A stretch of DNA of 64,000 bases from Poriferisodalis sp965221945 (GTDB lineage Bacteria; Actinomycetota; Acidimicrobiia; Acidimicrobiales; Poriferisodalaceae): the NCBI RefSeq assembly GCF_965221945.1, contig NZ_OZ244925.1:3348001-3412000 (forward strand), in the 5' to 3' direction. Below, piece after piece: positions 44,507 to 54,700 of the stretch (position 1 is the stretch's first letter; the number at the start of each line of letters is the position of its first letter). Both the position numbers and the translations under genes were made by a program. Below the pieces are notes generated by a model. It was not told where the DNA came from. It did no database searches and was given only the letters and a program-made list of their open reading frames with translations.

Positions 44507-45537
44507 CGGTGATCGAGGCGTCGTCGGGGGCCGCTGTGCAGCGGCACTGGAGTCCGGCGCGCATCTGGACTGTGGCGGGAGCAGTTGCGGTCGTCGTATG
44601 CGTGTGGGGCTTCTACGCCTGGAACGGTCCGCAGACCACTGCTGTGCTGTCGGGGACCGTGCGTGCAGCCACGCTGCTGGTGCTCGGAGCGATGTGCGGG
44701 ATGCTCGGCGAGCGCTCAGGAATCGTCAACATCGGGATCGAGGGGCAGTTCTTGATGTCGGCGTTCGCGGCGTTCACGGTGGCGTCGGTCGTCGGATCGC
44801 TCGCTGCGGGCGTGGTGGCCGGCGTGGCCACCGGGCTCGCGATGGGCTGGATGCTGGCCGCGATGTCGATCGGGCTGCGCACCGACCAGATCATCGCCGG
44901 CACGGTGCTGAACATCGCCGCGCTCGGCCTCACGTCGTTCTTCTACGACCGCGGGCGCTCGCTCGGCCAGCTCAAGTACCAGGCGATCGAACTCGGGCCG
45001 CTGGCCGACCTGCCGGTCGTCGGCAGGGCGCTGTTCAACCGCCCGCCGCTCACCTACGTCGCGCTCGTGCTGGTTGTCGTGCTGCACGTGCTGCTGCTGC
45101 GGTCGGTGTGGGGGATGCGCACCACTGCCATCGGCGAGCACCCCGGCGCGGCTGCCACGGTCGGTGTCGACGTGATCCGGCTGCGGTATCTGAACGTGAC
45201 CCTGGCGGGAGGGCTGGCCGGTCTCGGCGGCGCATACCTTGCCCTCGAGGCCGTCGGCACGTTCAGCCGTGCGATGTCGGGCGGCCGCGGTTTCCTGGCG
45301 CTTGCCGTGATGATCTTCGGCCGCCGCACGCCGCTCGGCGCCTATGCCGCGGCCCTGTTCTTCGGCTTTACCACGGCATTGCAGAACCAGTTCCAGCTGA
45401 ACGACACCTTCGATATTCCGGCGCAGTTCGTGGGGATGCTGCCGTTTGTGGTGACGATCATCGTGGTGGCCGCCGCAGGCCTGTTCGGGCACATGCGCGA
45501 CCCCGCCGCGCTCGGTCAGCCCTACGAGGTTCGGTGA
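44503..45537 (+). CDS. Nucleoside-type ABC transporter permease 2
   Basis: 344 residues with about nine membrane segments and the paired signatures MLGERSGIVNIGIEGQFLM (~65-83) and MRTTAIGEHPGAAATVGVDVIRLRY. It is the second channel subunit. ATG 44503 is preferred to TTG 44494 because it overlaps the upstream stop by four bases. The ATPase gene begins on the last base of its stop codon (TGATG). Confidence 0.9.
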   Translation: MTVIEASSGAAVQRHWSPARIWTVAGAVAVVVCVWGFYAWNGPQTTAVLSGTVRAATLLVLGAMCGMLGERSGIVNIGIEGQFLMSAFAAFTVASVVGSLAAGVVAGVATGLAMGWMLAAMSIGLRTDQIIAGTVLNIAALGLTSFFYDRGRSLGQLKYQAIELGPLADLPVVGRALFNRPPLTYVALVLVVVLHVLLLRSVWGMRTTAIGEHPGAAATVGVDVIRLRYLNVTLAGGLAGLGGAYLALEAVGTFSRAMSGGRGFLALAVMIFGRRTPLGAYAAALFFGFTTALQNQFQLNDTFDIPAQFVGMLPFVVTIIVVAAAGLFGHMRDPAALGQPYEVR

Positions 45538-47225
45538 TGGCTGCATCTCCGGCAAACGGCGCGCAGCCTGGGTTTGATGCGGCTGCTGCGCAGCGCCCCC
45601 CCGAGGTGCTGCTGGCAGGGCGGGGGATCACCAAGCGATTCGGCGCCGTGGTGGCAAACGACGACGTGTCGGTCGAGCTGCGACCGGGCCGCATCCTGGC
45701 GCTGCTGGGCGAGAACGGCGCCGGCAAGAGCACCCTCGTGAACGTGCTGTTCGGCCTGCACCGGCCCGATGCGGGCGAGGTGGTGATTGCCGACGAGACG
45801 GTGGAGCTGTCGAGTCCGCACGACGCCATCGCCCGGGGTGTCGGCATGGTGCACCAGCACTTCCAGCTTGTGCCCCCGATGAGCGTCGTGCGCAACATCG
45901 TGCTCGGCGCTGAGCCACACCGGTTCGGGATGATCGATCTGGCCCAGGCCCGGCGACGCGTCTTGGAGCTGGCGGAGCGCTTCGGCCTGCACGTCGACCC
46001 AGACGCCCCAGTCGAGGACCTGCCGGTGGGTGCGCAGCAACGGGTCGAGATTCTCAAGGCGCTGTACCGCGACGCCCGCGTGCTGATCGCCGACGAGCCC
46101 ACGGCCGTGCTCACCCCGCAGGAGACCGACCACCTGCTCGGCGTGCTGCGCGGCTTGACCGACCAGGGGGTCGGCATCGTGTTCATCACCCACAAGCTGC
46201 GCGAGGTCATGGCTGCAGCCGACGACATCGTCGTGCTGCGCGAGGGCAAGGTGGTGGGCACGACCACGCCGGCGGAGACCAGCGAGGCAGCGCTGGCCGA
46301 GTTGATGGTCGGTCGGGCTGTGGACCTGAGCGGCGACCGCATCGAGTCGGGTGTCGTCGCGGTCGCAGGCCCGATCGCGACGGCCGCTGCAACACCAGAA
46401 TCCGAGCCTGCCGGGACGCAGTCGCCCGCTGTTGAGCCCTCTGACGACGCACGACCGGTCGTGCTCGACATCCGCAGCCTCTGCGCCGACGACGACCGCG
46501 GCCAGCGCGCCGTCGACGAGTTGTCGCTCACGGTGCGTGCTGGTGAGATCGTCGGCGTGGCCGGCGTGGAGGGCAACGGCCAACGGGAATTGGTGGAGGC
46601 CATCACTGGCCTGCGCCACGCGACTGCCGGCGACGTGTCGATCAGCGACCGGGATGCCTCAGGAGCGCGGCCGCGCCAGGTCACGGTCATCGGCGTGGGT
46701 CACATTCCCGAGGACCGGGCCAAGCACGGTCTCATCGGCTCCTACTCGGTGGCCGACAACTCAGTGCTGAACCGCTACTTCAGGCGTCCGTTCTCGGCGG
46801 GCGGCATGCTGCACCGCGACCGCATTGATGCACATGCCCAAGATGTCGTCGCGACCTTCGATGTGCGCACCCCGAGTGTGGACACGCCTGCGGACAGCCT
46901 CTCGGGCGGCAACAAGCAGAAGCTCATCGTGGGCCGCGAGTTCTCTGACGACATCGATCTGTTGATCGCCGCTCAGCCCACCCGCGGCATCGACATCGGC
47001 GCCATCGAGTTCATCTGGCGCCGTATCCGCGAGCGCCGCGACGAGGGCACGGCGGTGCTGCTGGTGTCAGCCGAGCTCGACGAGGTGATGGCCCTCAGCG
47101 ACCGGATTGCCGTCATGTACGAGGGCCGCATTGTGGCCACCGTCGACCCCCGCACCACCACCCGCGAGGAGATCGGCCTGCTCATGGCCGGCGCCACCCC
47201 AGCGGTCGCTGCAACCGGCAGCTAG
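45537..47225 (+). CDS. Nucleoside-type ABC transporter ATP-binding protein (two ATPase domains)
   Basis: 562 residues with two nucleotide-binding domains, as usual for this importer class. Domain 1 has Walker A GENGAGKST (~58) and Walker B LIADEPTAVLTP; domain 2 starts near residue 310 with GVEGNGQREL, where the usual Walker A lysine is replaced, as in sugar/nucleoside importers, and carries LSGGNKQK and AAQPTRGIDIG. A Pro/Ala/Glu linker of about 45 residues joins them. A longer upstream frame overlaps both permeases and is rejected. The stop overlaps the stop of the convergent aldolase gene. Confidence 0.92.
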   Translation: MAASPANGAQPGFDAAAAQRPPEVLLAGRGITKRFGAVVANDDVSVELRPGRILALLGENGAGKSTLVNVLFGLHRPDAGEVVIADETVELSSPHDAIARGVGMVHQHFQLVPPMSVVRNIVLGAEPHRFGMIDLAQARRRVLELAERFGLHVDPDAPVEDLPVGAQQRVEILKALYRDARVLIADEPTAVLTPQETDHLLGVLRGLTDQGVGIVFITHKLREVMAAADDIVVLREGKVVGTTTPAETSEAALAELMVGRAVDLSGDRIESGVVAVAGPIATAAATPESEPAGTQSPAVEPSDDARPVVLDIRSLCADDDRGQRAVDELSLTVRAGEIVGVAGVEGNGQRELVEAITGLRHATAGDVSISDRDASGARPRQVTVIGVGHIPEDRAKHGLIGSYSVADNSVLNRYFRRPFSAGGMLHRDRIDAHAQDVVATFDVRTPSVDTPADSLSGGNKQKLIVGREFSDDIDLLIAAQPTRGIDIGAIEFIWRRIRERRDEGTAVLLVSAELDEVMALSDRIAVMYEGRIVATVDPRTTTREEIGLLMAGATPAVAATGS

Positions 47226-49252
47226 ATGACGCGGTCGCTGCCGCCGTCTTGGGGGATCTGGGCGCCGGTGGTGTGGGCGAAGGCGGGACCGCACATCTGG
47301 GCAATGAGCGCGCCGACATCGGCTGAGGCCAGCTCGCGGCCCAGCAGGTTGCGTCGCCGGTACTGCTCCGACGTCAACCCGTAGGCGGCAGCTCGCTCGG
47401 CGATGAGCTCATCGGACCACAGTCCCGTATCGAACACGCCGTCGGGATGCACGACGTTGACAGTGATGCCGTCGGCAGCCCACTCGAGTGCCGCGACTCG
47501 GGCGAGCTGGGTGAGCGCAGCCTTGGATGCCGAGTAAGCCGCGGCTCCCTTGCCCGGCGCGGGCACGTTCTTCGAGCCGACGATCACGACACGGCCGCCA
47601 GCGGGCGAGTGCCGCAGAACGCGGTGTGCCGCTGCGAGCGTGTTCGCCGTCCCGCTCACGTTGATGTCGAAGGTCTGCTGCCAGGCAGTTCCCAGCCCCG
47701 CATCGTCGGCGAGGCTGCCCAGCGGTGCCGAAGGGCCGAAGATGCCGGCTGCTGCCACGACGATGTCGATGCCCCCGAAACGCTCCACGGCGCCTGTCAC
47801 CGCTGCCGCGACAGCGCCAGGATCGGTGACGTCGGTGACGGCGTGATGTCGCGCCGTCCCGGTGTGTTGATCCGGTGCTTCGGCCAGGTCGATGCCGACC
47901 ACCGCAGCGCCGCCGGCCGCGAGTGCGTCCGCTGCAGCGCGCCCGATGCCCGACGCAGCGCCCGTCACCAGCGCCATTTGGCCCGCCAACCCCGCCGGCG
48001 TTCCGGAGCGAGCCAGCTTGGCCTGCTCGAGCTCCCAGTACTCGACATCGAACAGGTCGGCTTCGCTGAGCGCCACGTAGCCACCCAGTGCTTCGGCGGC
48101 ACAGATCACATCGATGGTGTGCAGGTAGATGTCGGCAGCAATGTCGCAGTCGCCGGCTCGCCGGCCCGCCGTCCACAGCCCGAGCCGAGGGTCCAGTACC
48201 ACCCGCGGCGCAGGGTCCAGCATCGTGAGTGTCGTGTGTGCGCCGGGTTGGTCATGCCGTGCATGGTTGCGGTCGAAGTACTCGCGATAGTCGGCTGCGA
48301 ACGAGCCGACGTCGCGGCCCACCATCGGGAACTGCTTGGTGCGGATGATGTGATCGGGCGTCGCCGGTCCCCGGCGCGCCACCGATGCCACGTCGTCTCG
48401 GGCGCAGAACGCCGCGGCTCGTTCGTCGTGCACGGCGCGCAGCAGCATCGGCGTGCCGGCCGCAGCTGAGATCGCTGCTCGCAGCTCCGCTACCGCCTCG
48501 ACCGTGTCAGGGCTGATGCCACGCGCCCTGCTGGCACCCGTCTCGCCCGCATCGCTGCCGCCGAACGAAGGCGCCCCGGCATCGGCGAGGCACTGCTCGG
48601 CCTCGCTGATGAGGGCGATCATCGAGTCGTAGGCAGCGCGCACCGTTGCACCGAAAGTGAAGATCCCGTGGTTCGCCAGGACCATGGCCTCGGTGCCGTC
48701 GTGCGCCTGCGCGGCCCATTCGACGGCGCAGCGACGGGCAAGGTCGAACCCCGGCATGACATATGGCACCACGACGATCCGGTCGCCCCAGAGATCGCGC
48801 ACTCGGGCATCGCCGTCGCCAGTGTTGGTAAGCGCCAGAACGGCGTCGGCGTGACTGTGCAGGACCGCTCGCTGTGGCAGCAGCGCGTGCAGGATGGCTT
48901 CCACAGACGGGTTCGGTGCGCTGGCATCGAGCAAGTGGATGCGCAGCTGGTTCACCATCTCGGTATCGCTCAGCTGCTCCAGCTCCGCCAGTCGCTGCAC
49001 AGGCTTGAGTCGCAACGGCGCGAAGCCGGGCGGTTCGATGGTGCCGAGGTCCCAGCCGCTGCCCTTCACCCACAGCGTCGGCACCGGTTCACCCCAGGCG
49101 TCGCGGCTCGTGCCCTTGATCGACGTGTTGCCGCCGCCATGGAGCACCAGTGCCGGGTCGGCACCGACCAAGCGTGACCCGAAAGTGATTTCGCCGAGAT
49201 CGCCCAATGCGGCCCAGCGCTCTGCTTCGGAAGCGTCCCAACGGTTCTGCAT
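47222..49252 (-). CDS. Class II aldolase / short-chain dehydrogenase fusion (RhaD-like)
   Basis: 676 residues. The N-terminal ~420 residues form a class II aldolase/adducin domain: VLHGGGNTSIKG (~39), metal-binding HSHADAVLALTN (~133) and ANHGIFTFG (~200). The C-terminal ~240 residues are an SDR with TGAASGIGRAAADAL, AAGIFGP and YSASKAALT. This is the architecture of bifunctional rhamnulose-1-phosphate aldolase/lactaldehyde dehydrogenases: the aldolase would yield DHAP and an aldehyde that the SDR part oxidises. It overlaps mtnA by one base, and no rhamnose kinase or isomerase is nearby. A 5-deoxy- or 5-methylthio-ribulose-1-phosphate substrate is therefore plausible. Confidence 0.85.
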   Translation of the reverse strand: MQNRWDASEAERWAALGDLGEITFGSRLVGADPALVLHGGGNTSIKGTSRDAWGEPVPTLWVKGSGWDLGTIEPPGFAPLRLKPVQRLAELEQLSDTEMVNQLRIHLLDASAPNPSVEAILHALLPQRAVLHSHADAVLALTNTGDGDARVRDLWGDRIVVVPYVMPGFDLARRCAVEWAAQAHDGTEAMVLANHGIFTFGATVRAAYDSMIALISEAEQCLADAGAPSFGGSDAGETGASRARGISPDTVEAVAELRAAISAAAGTPMLLRAVHDERAAAFCARDDVASVARRGPATPDHIIRTKQFPMVGRDVGSFAADYREYFDRNHARHDQPGAHTTLTMLDPAPRVVLDPRLGLWTAGRRAGDCDIAADIYLHTIDVICAAEALGGYVALSEADLFDVEYWELEQAKLARSGTPAGLAGQMALVTGAASGIGRAAADALAAGGAAVVGIDLAEAPDQHTGTARHHAVTDVTDPGAVAAAVTGAVERFGGIDIVVAAAGIFGPSAPLGSLADDAGLGTAWQQTFDINVSGTANTLAAAHRVLRHSPAGGRVVIVGSKNVPAPGKGAAAYSASKAALTQLARVAALEWAADGITVNVVHPDGVFDTGLWSDELIAERAAAYGLTSEQYRRRNLLGRELASADVGALIAQMCGPAFAHTTGAQIPQDGGSDRVI

Positions 49253-50355
49253 CAATCGGCCCTCCGTCGGGGACCCCGGGTCGCTGCCAGGGCTGCGGCG
49301 ATGGAGGGGCCATACGGCGGTCGCAGGACTCCGGCATCGGTGATGATCGCCGTGATGAGGCGGGCCGGCGTCACATCGAACGCCGGATTGACCGCCCCCG
49401 CGCCCGCAGGCGTGAGCCGGCGCCCGCCGACGCTGTGCACCTCGTCGGGATCCCGCTGCTCGATGGCGATGCGCTCGCCTGACGGCACCTCCGGGTCGAT
49501 CGTCGTGGTCGGGGCGGCGATGTAGAACCCGATGCCCGCGTCGGCGGCGGCGAGCGCATGGACGAACGTGCCGACCTTGTTGGCGGTGTCGCCATTCGCA
49601 GCGATGCGATCCGCTCCCACCATCACCGCATCCACTTCGCCAGCGGCGATCAGCGACGCCATCGCGCTGTCCGCCACCACCGACACGTCGATGCCAGCGT
49701 CGGTCAGTTCCCACGCCGTCAGTCGTGCACCCTGCAACAGCGGCCGTGTCTCTGACGCCAGTACCCGAACCGGCTCGCCAGCTGCGGCCTTGGCGTACAC
49801 GGTGGCCAGCGCAGTGCCAATTCCAGCGGTGGCCAGCCGGCCTGCGTTGCAATGCGTCGCGATGTTGGTCGCGTCAGCGAGGACCTGACGCCCGAGGCGT
49901 CCGATCTCTGCACACGCCTCGGCGTCCTCGGCTCCGACGGCCTGCGCTTCGGCAAGCAATCGCTCTCGCAAGGTTGCTGTGTCTGTCGCGGCGGGGGTGC
50001 CGAGCGCTGTGTCGATCGTACGGTCGACCGCCCAGCGCAGGTTGACCGCCGTCGGACGGGCATCGCCGATCTGAGTGCGCAGACGCTCGAGTACCGATCG
50101 AGCCTCGTCGAGCGAGCGAGGCGCCGCTTCGTTGAATCCGACGACGACGGCGAGAGCGCCGAACGCACCGAGTGCGGGCGCGCCCCGGATTGCGAGCCGC
50201 TCCATGGCATCCATCGCGGTCGCCGTGTCTCGCACATCGATCAGGGCCAGCTCGGCGGGCAGTCGCGTCTGGTCGATGATCTCGATGCTGTCGCCGGTCC
50301 AGCGCAGCGTTGGCGTCGGCGATGGGATTGTCCCACCGACATCGGATCCAGTCAT
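49252..50355 (-). CDS. mtnA: S-methyl-5-thioribose-1-phosphate isomerase (or 5-deoxyribose-1-phosphate isomerase)
   Basis: 367 residues, family length, eIF2B-alpha-like fold. Motifs include IRGAPALGAFGALAVV (~62), THCNAGRLATAGIGTAL (~155) with the catalytic Cys, VLASETRPLLQGARLTAWEL, VMVGADRIAANGDTANKVGT (~240, catalytic Asp) and the C-terminal VNPAFDVTPARLITAIITD. It converts the aldose-1-phosphate to the ketose-1-phosphate that an aldolase could cleave. ATG 50355 fits the family; longer frames overlap menE. Its last base is the first base of the aldolase gene's ATG (TGATG). Confidence 0.88.
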   Translation of the reverse strand: MTGSDVGGTIPSPTPTLRWTGDSIEIIDQTRLPAELALIDVRDTATAMDAMERLAIRGAPALGAFGALAVVVGFNEAAPRSLDEARSVLERLRTQIGDARPTAVNLRWAVDRTIDTALGTPAATDTATLRERLLAEAQAVGAEDAEACAEIGRLGRQVLADATNIATHCNAGRLATAGIGTALATVYAKAAAGEPVRVLASETRPLLQGARLTAWELTDAGIDVSVVADSAMASLIAAGEVDAVMVGADRIAANGDTANKVGTFVHALAAADAGIGFYIAAPTTTIDPEVPSGERIAIEQRDPDEVHSVGGRRLTPAGAGAVNPAFDVTPARLITAIITDAGVLRPPYGPSIAAALAATRGPRRRAD

Positions 50356-50422
50356 GTCGCGGACCAGTCTCGCGGGAGAAATCCGGCGGACGCACCCGAC
50401 ACCCGCCGGTAGCGTCCGCGCC

Positions 50423-51529
50423 GTGCATCGACTGGTGGCCCTGTCGCTGGGCGGAGGCGATCGCTTCGTGACCGAATTGCAGCGCGCCTGGGACGCCGGC
50501 GACGCCGTATTGCCGGTTGACCAGCGCTTGCCAGCGGCAGCACAGCAGTCGCTCGTCGAGCGCATGGGAGCCAGCATCGTCGTAGATGCCGCCGGTCGTC
50601 ACCGCCGCCGCGGCGGCTGGGCCGTCGAGCCCGGCGACGCGCTCGTAGTGGTCACCAGCGGAAGCACCGGCGAACCAAAGGGCGCGGTCCTCACCCACGC
50701 AGCCATCGAAGCAAACGCGATGGCCACAAGCTCCGCGCTCGAGGTGGATCCCACCACCGACCGCTGGCTGGCATGCCTGCCGCTCGCGCACGTTGGCGGG
50801 CTGTCCGTTGTGGTTCGCGCACTGCTGACCGACACCCCCTGCGAAGTCCACGACGGCTTCGACGCTGCAGCAGTCGCCGACGCCGCCCGGCGGGGAGCAA
50901 CGCTGACGTCACTCGTGCCGACAGCGCTGCGACGCACCGAAGCGTCAGCCTTCCGAGCCATCTTGCTCGGCGGTTCGGCCATGCCCGCCGAGCGACCCCA
51001 GAACACCGTCGCCACCTACGGCTTGACCGAGACGTTCAGCGGCGTGGTCTACGAGGGCTGGCCTCTACGCGGCGTCGAGCTGCGCGCCGTCGGCGACGAG
51101 GTCCAACTGCGATGCCCGATGCTGCTGCGCTGCTACCGCGACGGCACCGATCCCCGCACCGACGACGGCTGGTTCAGCACCGGCGACGCCGGAGCCGTCG
51201 CTGACGACGGTCGCCTCTCAGTCTTCGGCAGAGTCGACGACATGATCACCAGCGGTGCGCAGAAGGTCTGGCCAGTCGCAGTAGAGCAAGTCCTGGCGGA
51301 ATTGCCCGGCATCACCGAGGTAGCGGTAGTTGGCCGCCCCGATCCCGAGTGGGGTCACGCGGTGACCGCGGTAGTTGTCCCGACCGACCCCACCCAGCCC
51401 CCCGACCTGGAAGAACTCCGAGACGCAATAAAGGCCCACCTCCCCGCCTACTGCGCCCCCCAGAACCTCGAACTCGTCACCGATCTGCCGCAAACACCGT
51501 TGGGCAAGACCCAACGCTGGCGCATCTGA
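50423..51529 (+). CDS. menE: o-Succinylbenzoate-CoA ligase
   Basis: 368 residues, short like actinobacterial MenE, with ATP-binding VVTSGSTGEPKGAVLT (~75-90), YGLTETFSG (~195), a GDAGAVADDGRLSVFGRVDDMI hinge and catalytic lysine in TPLGKTQRWR at the C terminus. It activates o-succinylbenzoate for menaquinone ring closure. Assignment to MenE rests on this reduced length plus menC, menD, menF and menH within 12 kb. GTG 50423 is chosen; the longer frame overlaps mtnA on the other strand. Confidence 0.82.
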   Translation: MHRLVALSLGGGDRFVTELQRAWDAGDAVLPVDQRLPAAAQQSLVERMGASIVVDAAGRHRRRGGWAVEPGDALVVVTSGSTGEPKGAVLTHAAIEANAMATSSALEVDPTTDRWLACLPLAHVGGLSVVVRALLTDTPCEVHDGFDAAAVADAARRGATLTSLVPTALRRTEASAFRAILLGGSAMPAERPQNTVATYGLTETFSGVVYEGWPLRGVELRAVGDEVQLRCPMLLRCYRDGTDPRTDDGWFSTGDAGAVADDGRLSVFGRVDDMITSGAQKVWPVAVEQVLAELPGITEVAVVGRPDPEWGHAVTAVVVPTDPTQPPDLEELRDAIKAHLPAYCAPQNLELVTDLPQTPLGKTQRWRI

Positions 51530-51771
51530 GCGAATCCGGTTCAGCCTTCGTCGCTGTGCAAGATCTGCATAAGGCGCAGATCAACGACTGGCGGCACCGC
51601 CAAGCGGTCGCTGTTCTCGGCTGCGGGCTTCACTCCTGAGTTGCACGAGGCCGCACGCCACGGCCCGATGTCGAACTCGTCGACCTCGAACGCCTCTACG
51701 ATGGCGCAACTCGCGGACCGCCGATACTGAAGCTATGTAAACTGGCGGCTGATGACGAATGGCCTGTCAGT
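51530..51771. other. Intergenic region with possible short upstream ORF
   Basis: 242 bp between menE and the chimeric secreted protein gene. A -10-like TATGTA (51735-51740) precedes ATG 51752, which opens an 18-codon frame (51752-51808) overlapping the start of the large gene in another frame. It could be a leader peptide that couples translation of the TTG-started gene downstream. Nothing else is evident. Confidence 0.3.
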
Positions 51772-54700
51772 TTGCCCAATCACATTGTATTTCAACCCCA
51801 TAATGTAAGTCCGCGTAGGCGCATCGGCGCCGCGGTGGTTGCGGCTTGCCTGGTCGGCGCGCTTTCCCTGACGGTTCTCGCCGAAGCCGCTTCGGCGCAG
51901 GCGTCCGGGGCGGTGGTGCCTCCACAGTCGCACGGGTCGTGCGCAGGTCAGGTTCCGATCGTGGTCGGTTCTGATGCGGCTGCGCAGTCGGACATCTACG
52001 CCGCCGCGATGCTCGCCGGGGTGATCGGAAGCGACTGCATCGTGCTTGCGGGGCCGCGCGACCAGGCCATGCCTGCGGAGCAGCAGGCGCGCCTGCAAGC
52101 CGCGGACGCGGGCGGATTCGTCGTCGGCGGTGTCACAGCGGTGCCGGCCGCGAAGATCGAGGGACGCTCGATGACACGCCTGTTCGGACCCGATCGGTGG
52201 GCCACCGCTCGCCGCGTGGGTCAGCACGCCGCGGGTAGTACGCCGGATGCGTCAGCTACTCCAGACGTTCCTCCCAAGATTGACGGTGTTGCGGTGCCGC
52301 CTCAATCGCAGGGGTCGTGCGCGGGTCAGGTTCCGATCGTGGTCGGTTCTGATGCGGCTGCGCAGTCGGACATCTACGCCGCTGCAATGCTTGCCGGGGT
52401 GATCGGGAGCGACTGCATCGTCCTCGCAGGTCGGCGCGGTGTGTCCATGTCGGTGGGTCAGCGGGCCCGGCTGCAAGCTGCAGATTCGGGCGGATTCGTC
52501 GTCGGCGGTGTCACAGCGGTGCCGGCCGCGAAGATCGCTGGGCGTACGATGACACGCCTGTCCGGAGCCGACCGGTGGGCCACCGCTCGACTGGTGGGCC
52601 GACGAGCCGCAGGCGACGCCACCGCGGGCACGCCCACGACAGGCAGCACCCAAACTTGGGAACAAGTCGCATCCTCGGTGGTGCTGGTGCAGTGCCTTGA
52701 CAGTTCGGGCAGGCCCACTAGTTTCGGCTCGGGGTTCGCCGTCGGGGATGGGCGTCTCGTCGTCACGAATCACCACGTCGTGTTCGACGGCCGAGGACGA
52801 CCGTGTTCCGGTATTCGGGCTTTGGTGCGTGGCACGTTCGAGCAGGCACCGGTGCAGTCGGTCACGATGACGGTCAAGCGCGCCGTAGAGACTCGAGATC
52901 TGGCCCTGCTGTCGTTGGATCCGAGTGAAGATTCGCTGCCACCGGTGGCCATCGCGACGTCACCGCTGCAGGCGGGCGAGCGCATCACTGCGTTGGGCTA
53001 TCCGGGCATTGGCGGTGAGACCATGACGCTGACGACGGGGCGCTACTCGGGGATCACGACGCGTGACGGTGTGAGGTGGATCAAGACTGACACCCAGATT
53101 GCGCCTGGCAACAGCGGCGGACCGGCATTCAACGAGCAGCGGCAGCTCGTGGGAGTCGCGACGGCGCTGGTGCTCGCGCAAGCCGGCGGCGGCACGGGAG
53201 TCATCGGCAGCCTTGGCCTGCTGGCGCCGGCTGCCGATGTCGCTGCCCTGCTCGCCGGCGACATGCTCGACGACAGCGCCGACGATGAACAGCAGGAAGC
53301 GATTGCGGCTCTGTTTGCTCAAGCGGCTGCTCAACGCGCCGAGATCGTTTCCGATCTCACCGAGAAGATCAACGCGGGCACATACGGCATCAATCGCCGC
53401 AATGTTCTGCGCGGCCCCGGGGGCTTCCGGATCGACTTGAGCCACTGCCCTGACGGCTGGTCCGACACTACGGGCATCACCGACTCCCAGGTCCGTATCG
53501 GTCACACCACCGCTCAGTCGGGCAACCTTGCCGCTTACGGCAACATCGCCTATGGCTGGGAGAACTACTTCAACTGGATCAACGAGAACGACCCGATCAT
53601 GGTCGGCGGCTCCGCGCGTGACCTGACGCTGATCATCAAGGATGACGCCTACGTCGCTGCTCAGACGATCGGGTTCGTGGATGTCCTGATCGAGGCGGAG
53701 AACGTGTTCTCGATCCTGACGCTGGGCTCGCCGAACACCTTGGCGGTGTACGACAAGATCAACGAGGAGTGCATCCCGCACCCGTTCGTGATGACCGGCC
53801 ACCCGGCCTGGGGCGACCCCGTAGTCCATCCGTGGACCAGCATCATGCAGATGTCGTACTCGACCGAGGCGATCCTGTGGGGAGCCTGGATCGAGCAGAA
53901 CCTGACCAGTGAGCTGCCTGCACGCGTCGCCGCGGTCGTGATGGACAATGACTTTGGTCTGGCATACGAGACGGCGTTCGCAGCGTGGGCGGACGCGCAC
54001 CCCGAGGCCGTGTCGAGCTTCACTGCGGTTCGCCATCACCCCGACGCGCCGTCGCTCGCGAGAGAAATGCGAGACGTCGCGAATGCCGATCCTGATGTGT
54101 TCATTTCGATGACGGCGGGCAACCCGTGCTTGCTGGCCATTCGAGCAGCCGGCCAGAGCGGCCTGATCGACGACATCCGGGCCAAAGGCGGCGCGCTGTT
54201 CACGCCGTCGGTGTGCAAGGGCATCCAGGCCTACATGAAGCCGGCTGGCGACTTCGCCAACGACTGGTGGATCGTCGGTGGCGGCATCAAGGACTCCACC
54301 GACCCGACGTACACCGATGAGCCTTTCATCGCCTTCATCAACGACAACTTGGAAGCCGGCGGTTTGGACCCGGAGGTGTCGCTGTACGCAACCGGCTACA
54401 CCTACGGCTACCCCTACGGTGAGGCGCTGCGCATCGCCGCAGACCTGCCTGGCGGTCTGACCCGCACCAACCTCATCTTGGCGGTGCGGTCGATCGACAT
54501 CTACCACCCGATGATCCTCGACGGCATCAACACCCAGCTCAACGGCAACGCCGACGCGTACTTCGTCGAGGGTTCGGACTTCAGCCAGTTCGACGCCGCC
54601 GAGCGGACCTGGAACCAGGTCGGCGATGCTGTGGACGTCAACGGGCAGACGCCAAATTGTGTCTGGATCTCCAGCAGTCTGCAAGGCATCGATTCTCGTT

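Noticed and set aside
44433..45536. Long N-terminal extension of the transporter ATPase frame
   Set aside because: It overlaps both permease genes almost entirely and is Arg-rich shadow sequence; ATG 45537 gives the family N terminus.
52960..54684. A 574-codon open frame antisense to the chimeric protein
   Set aside because: Val/Asp/Arg-rich with no motif; shadow of a gene with clear domains.
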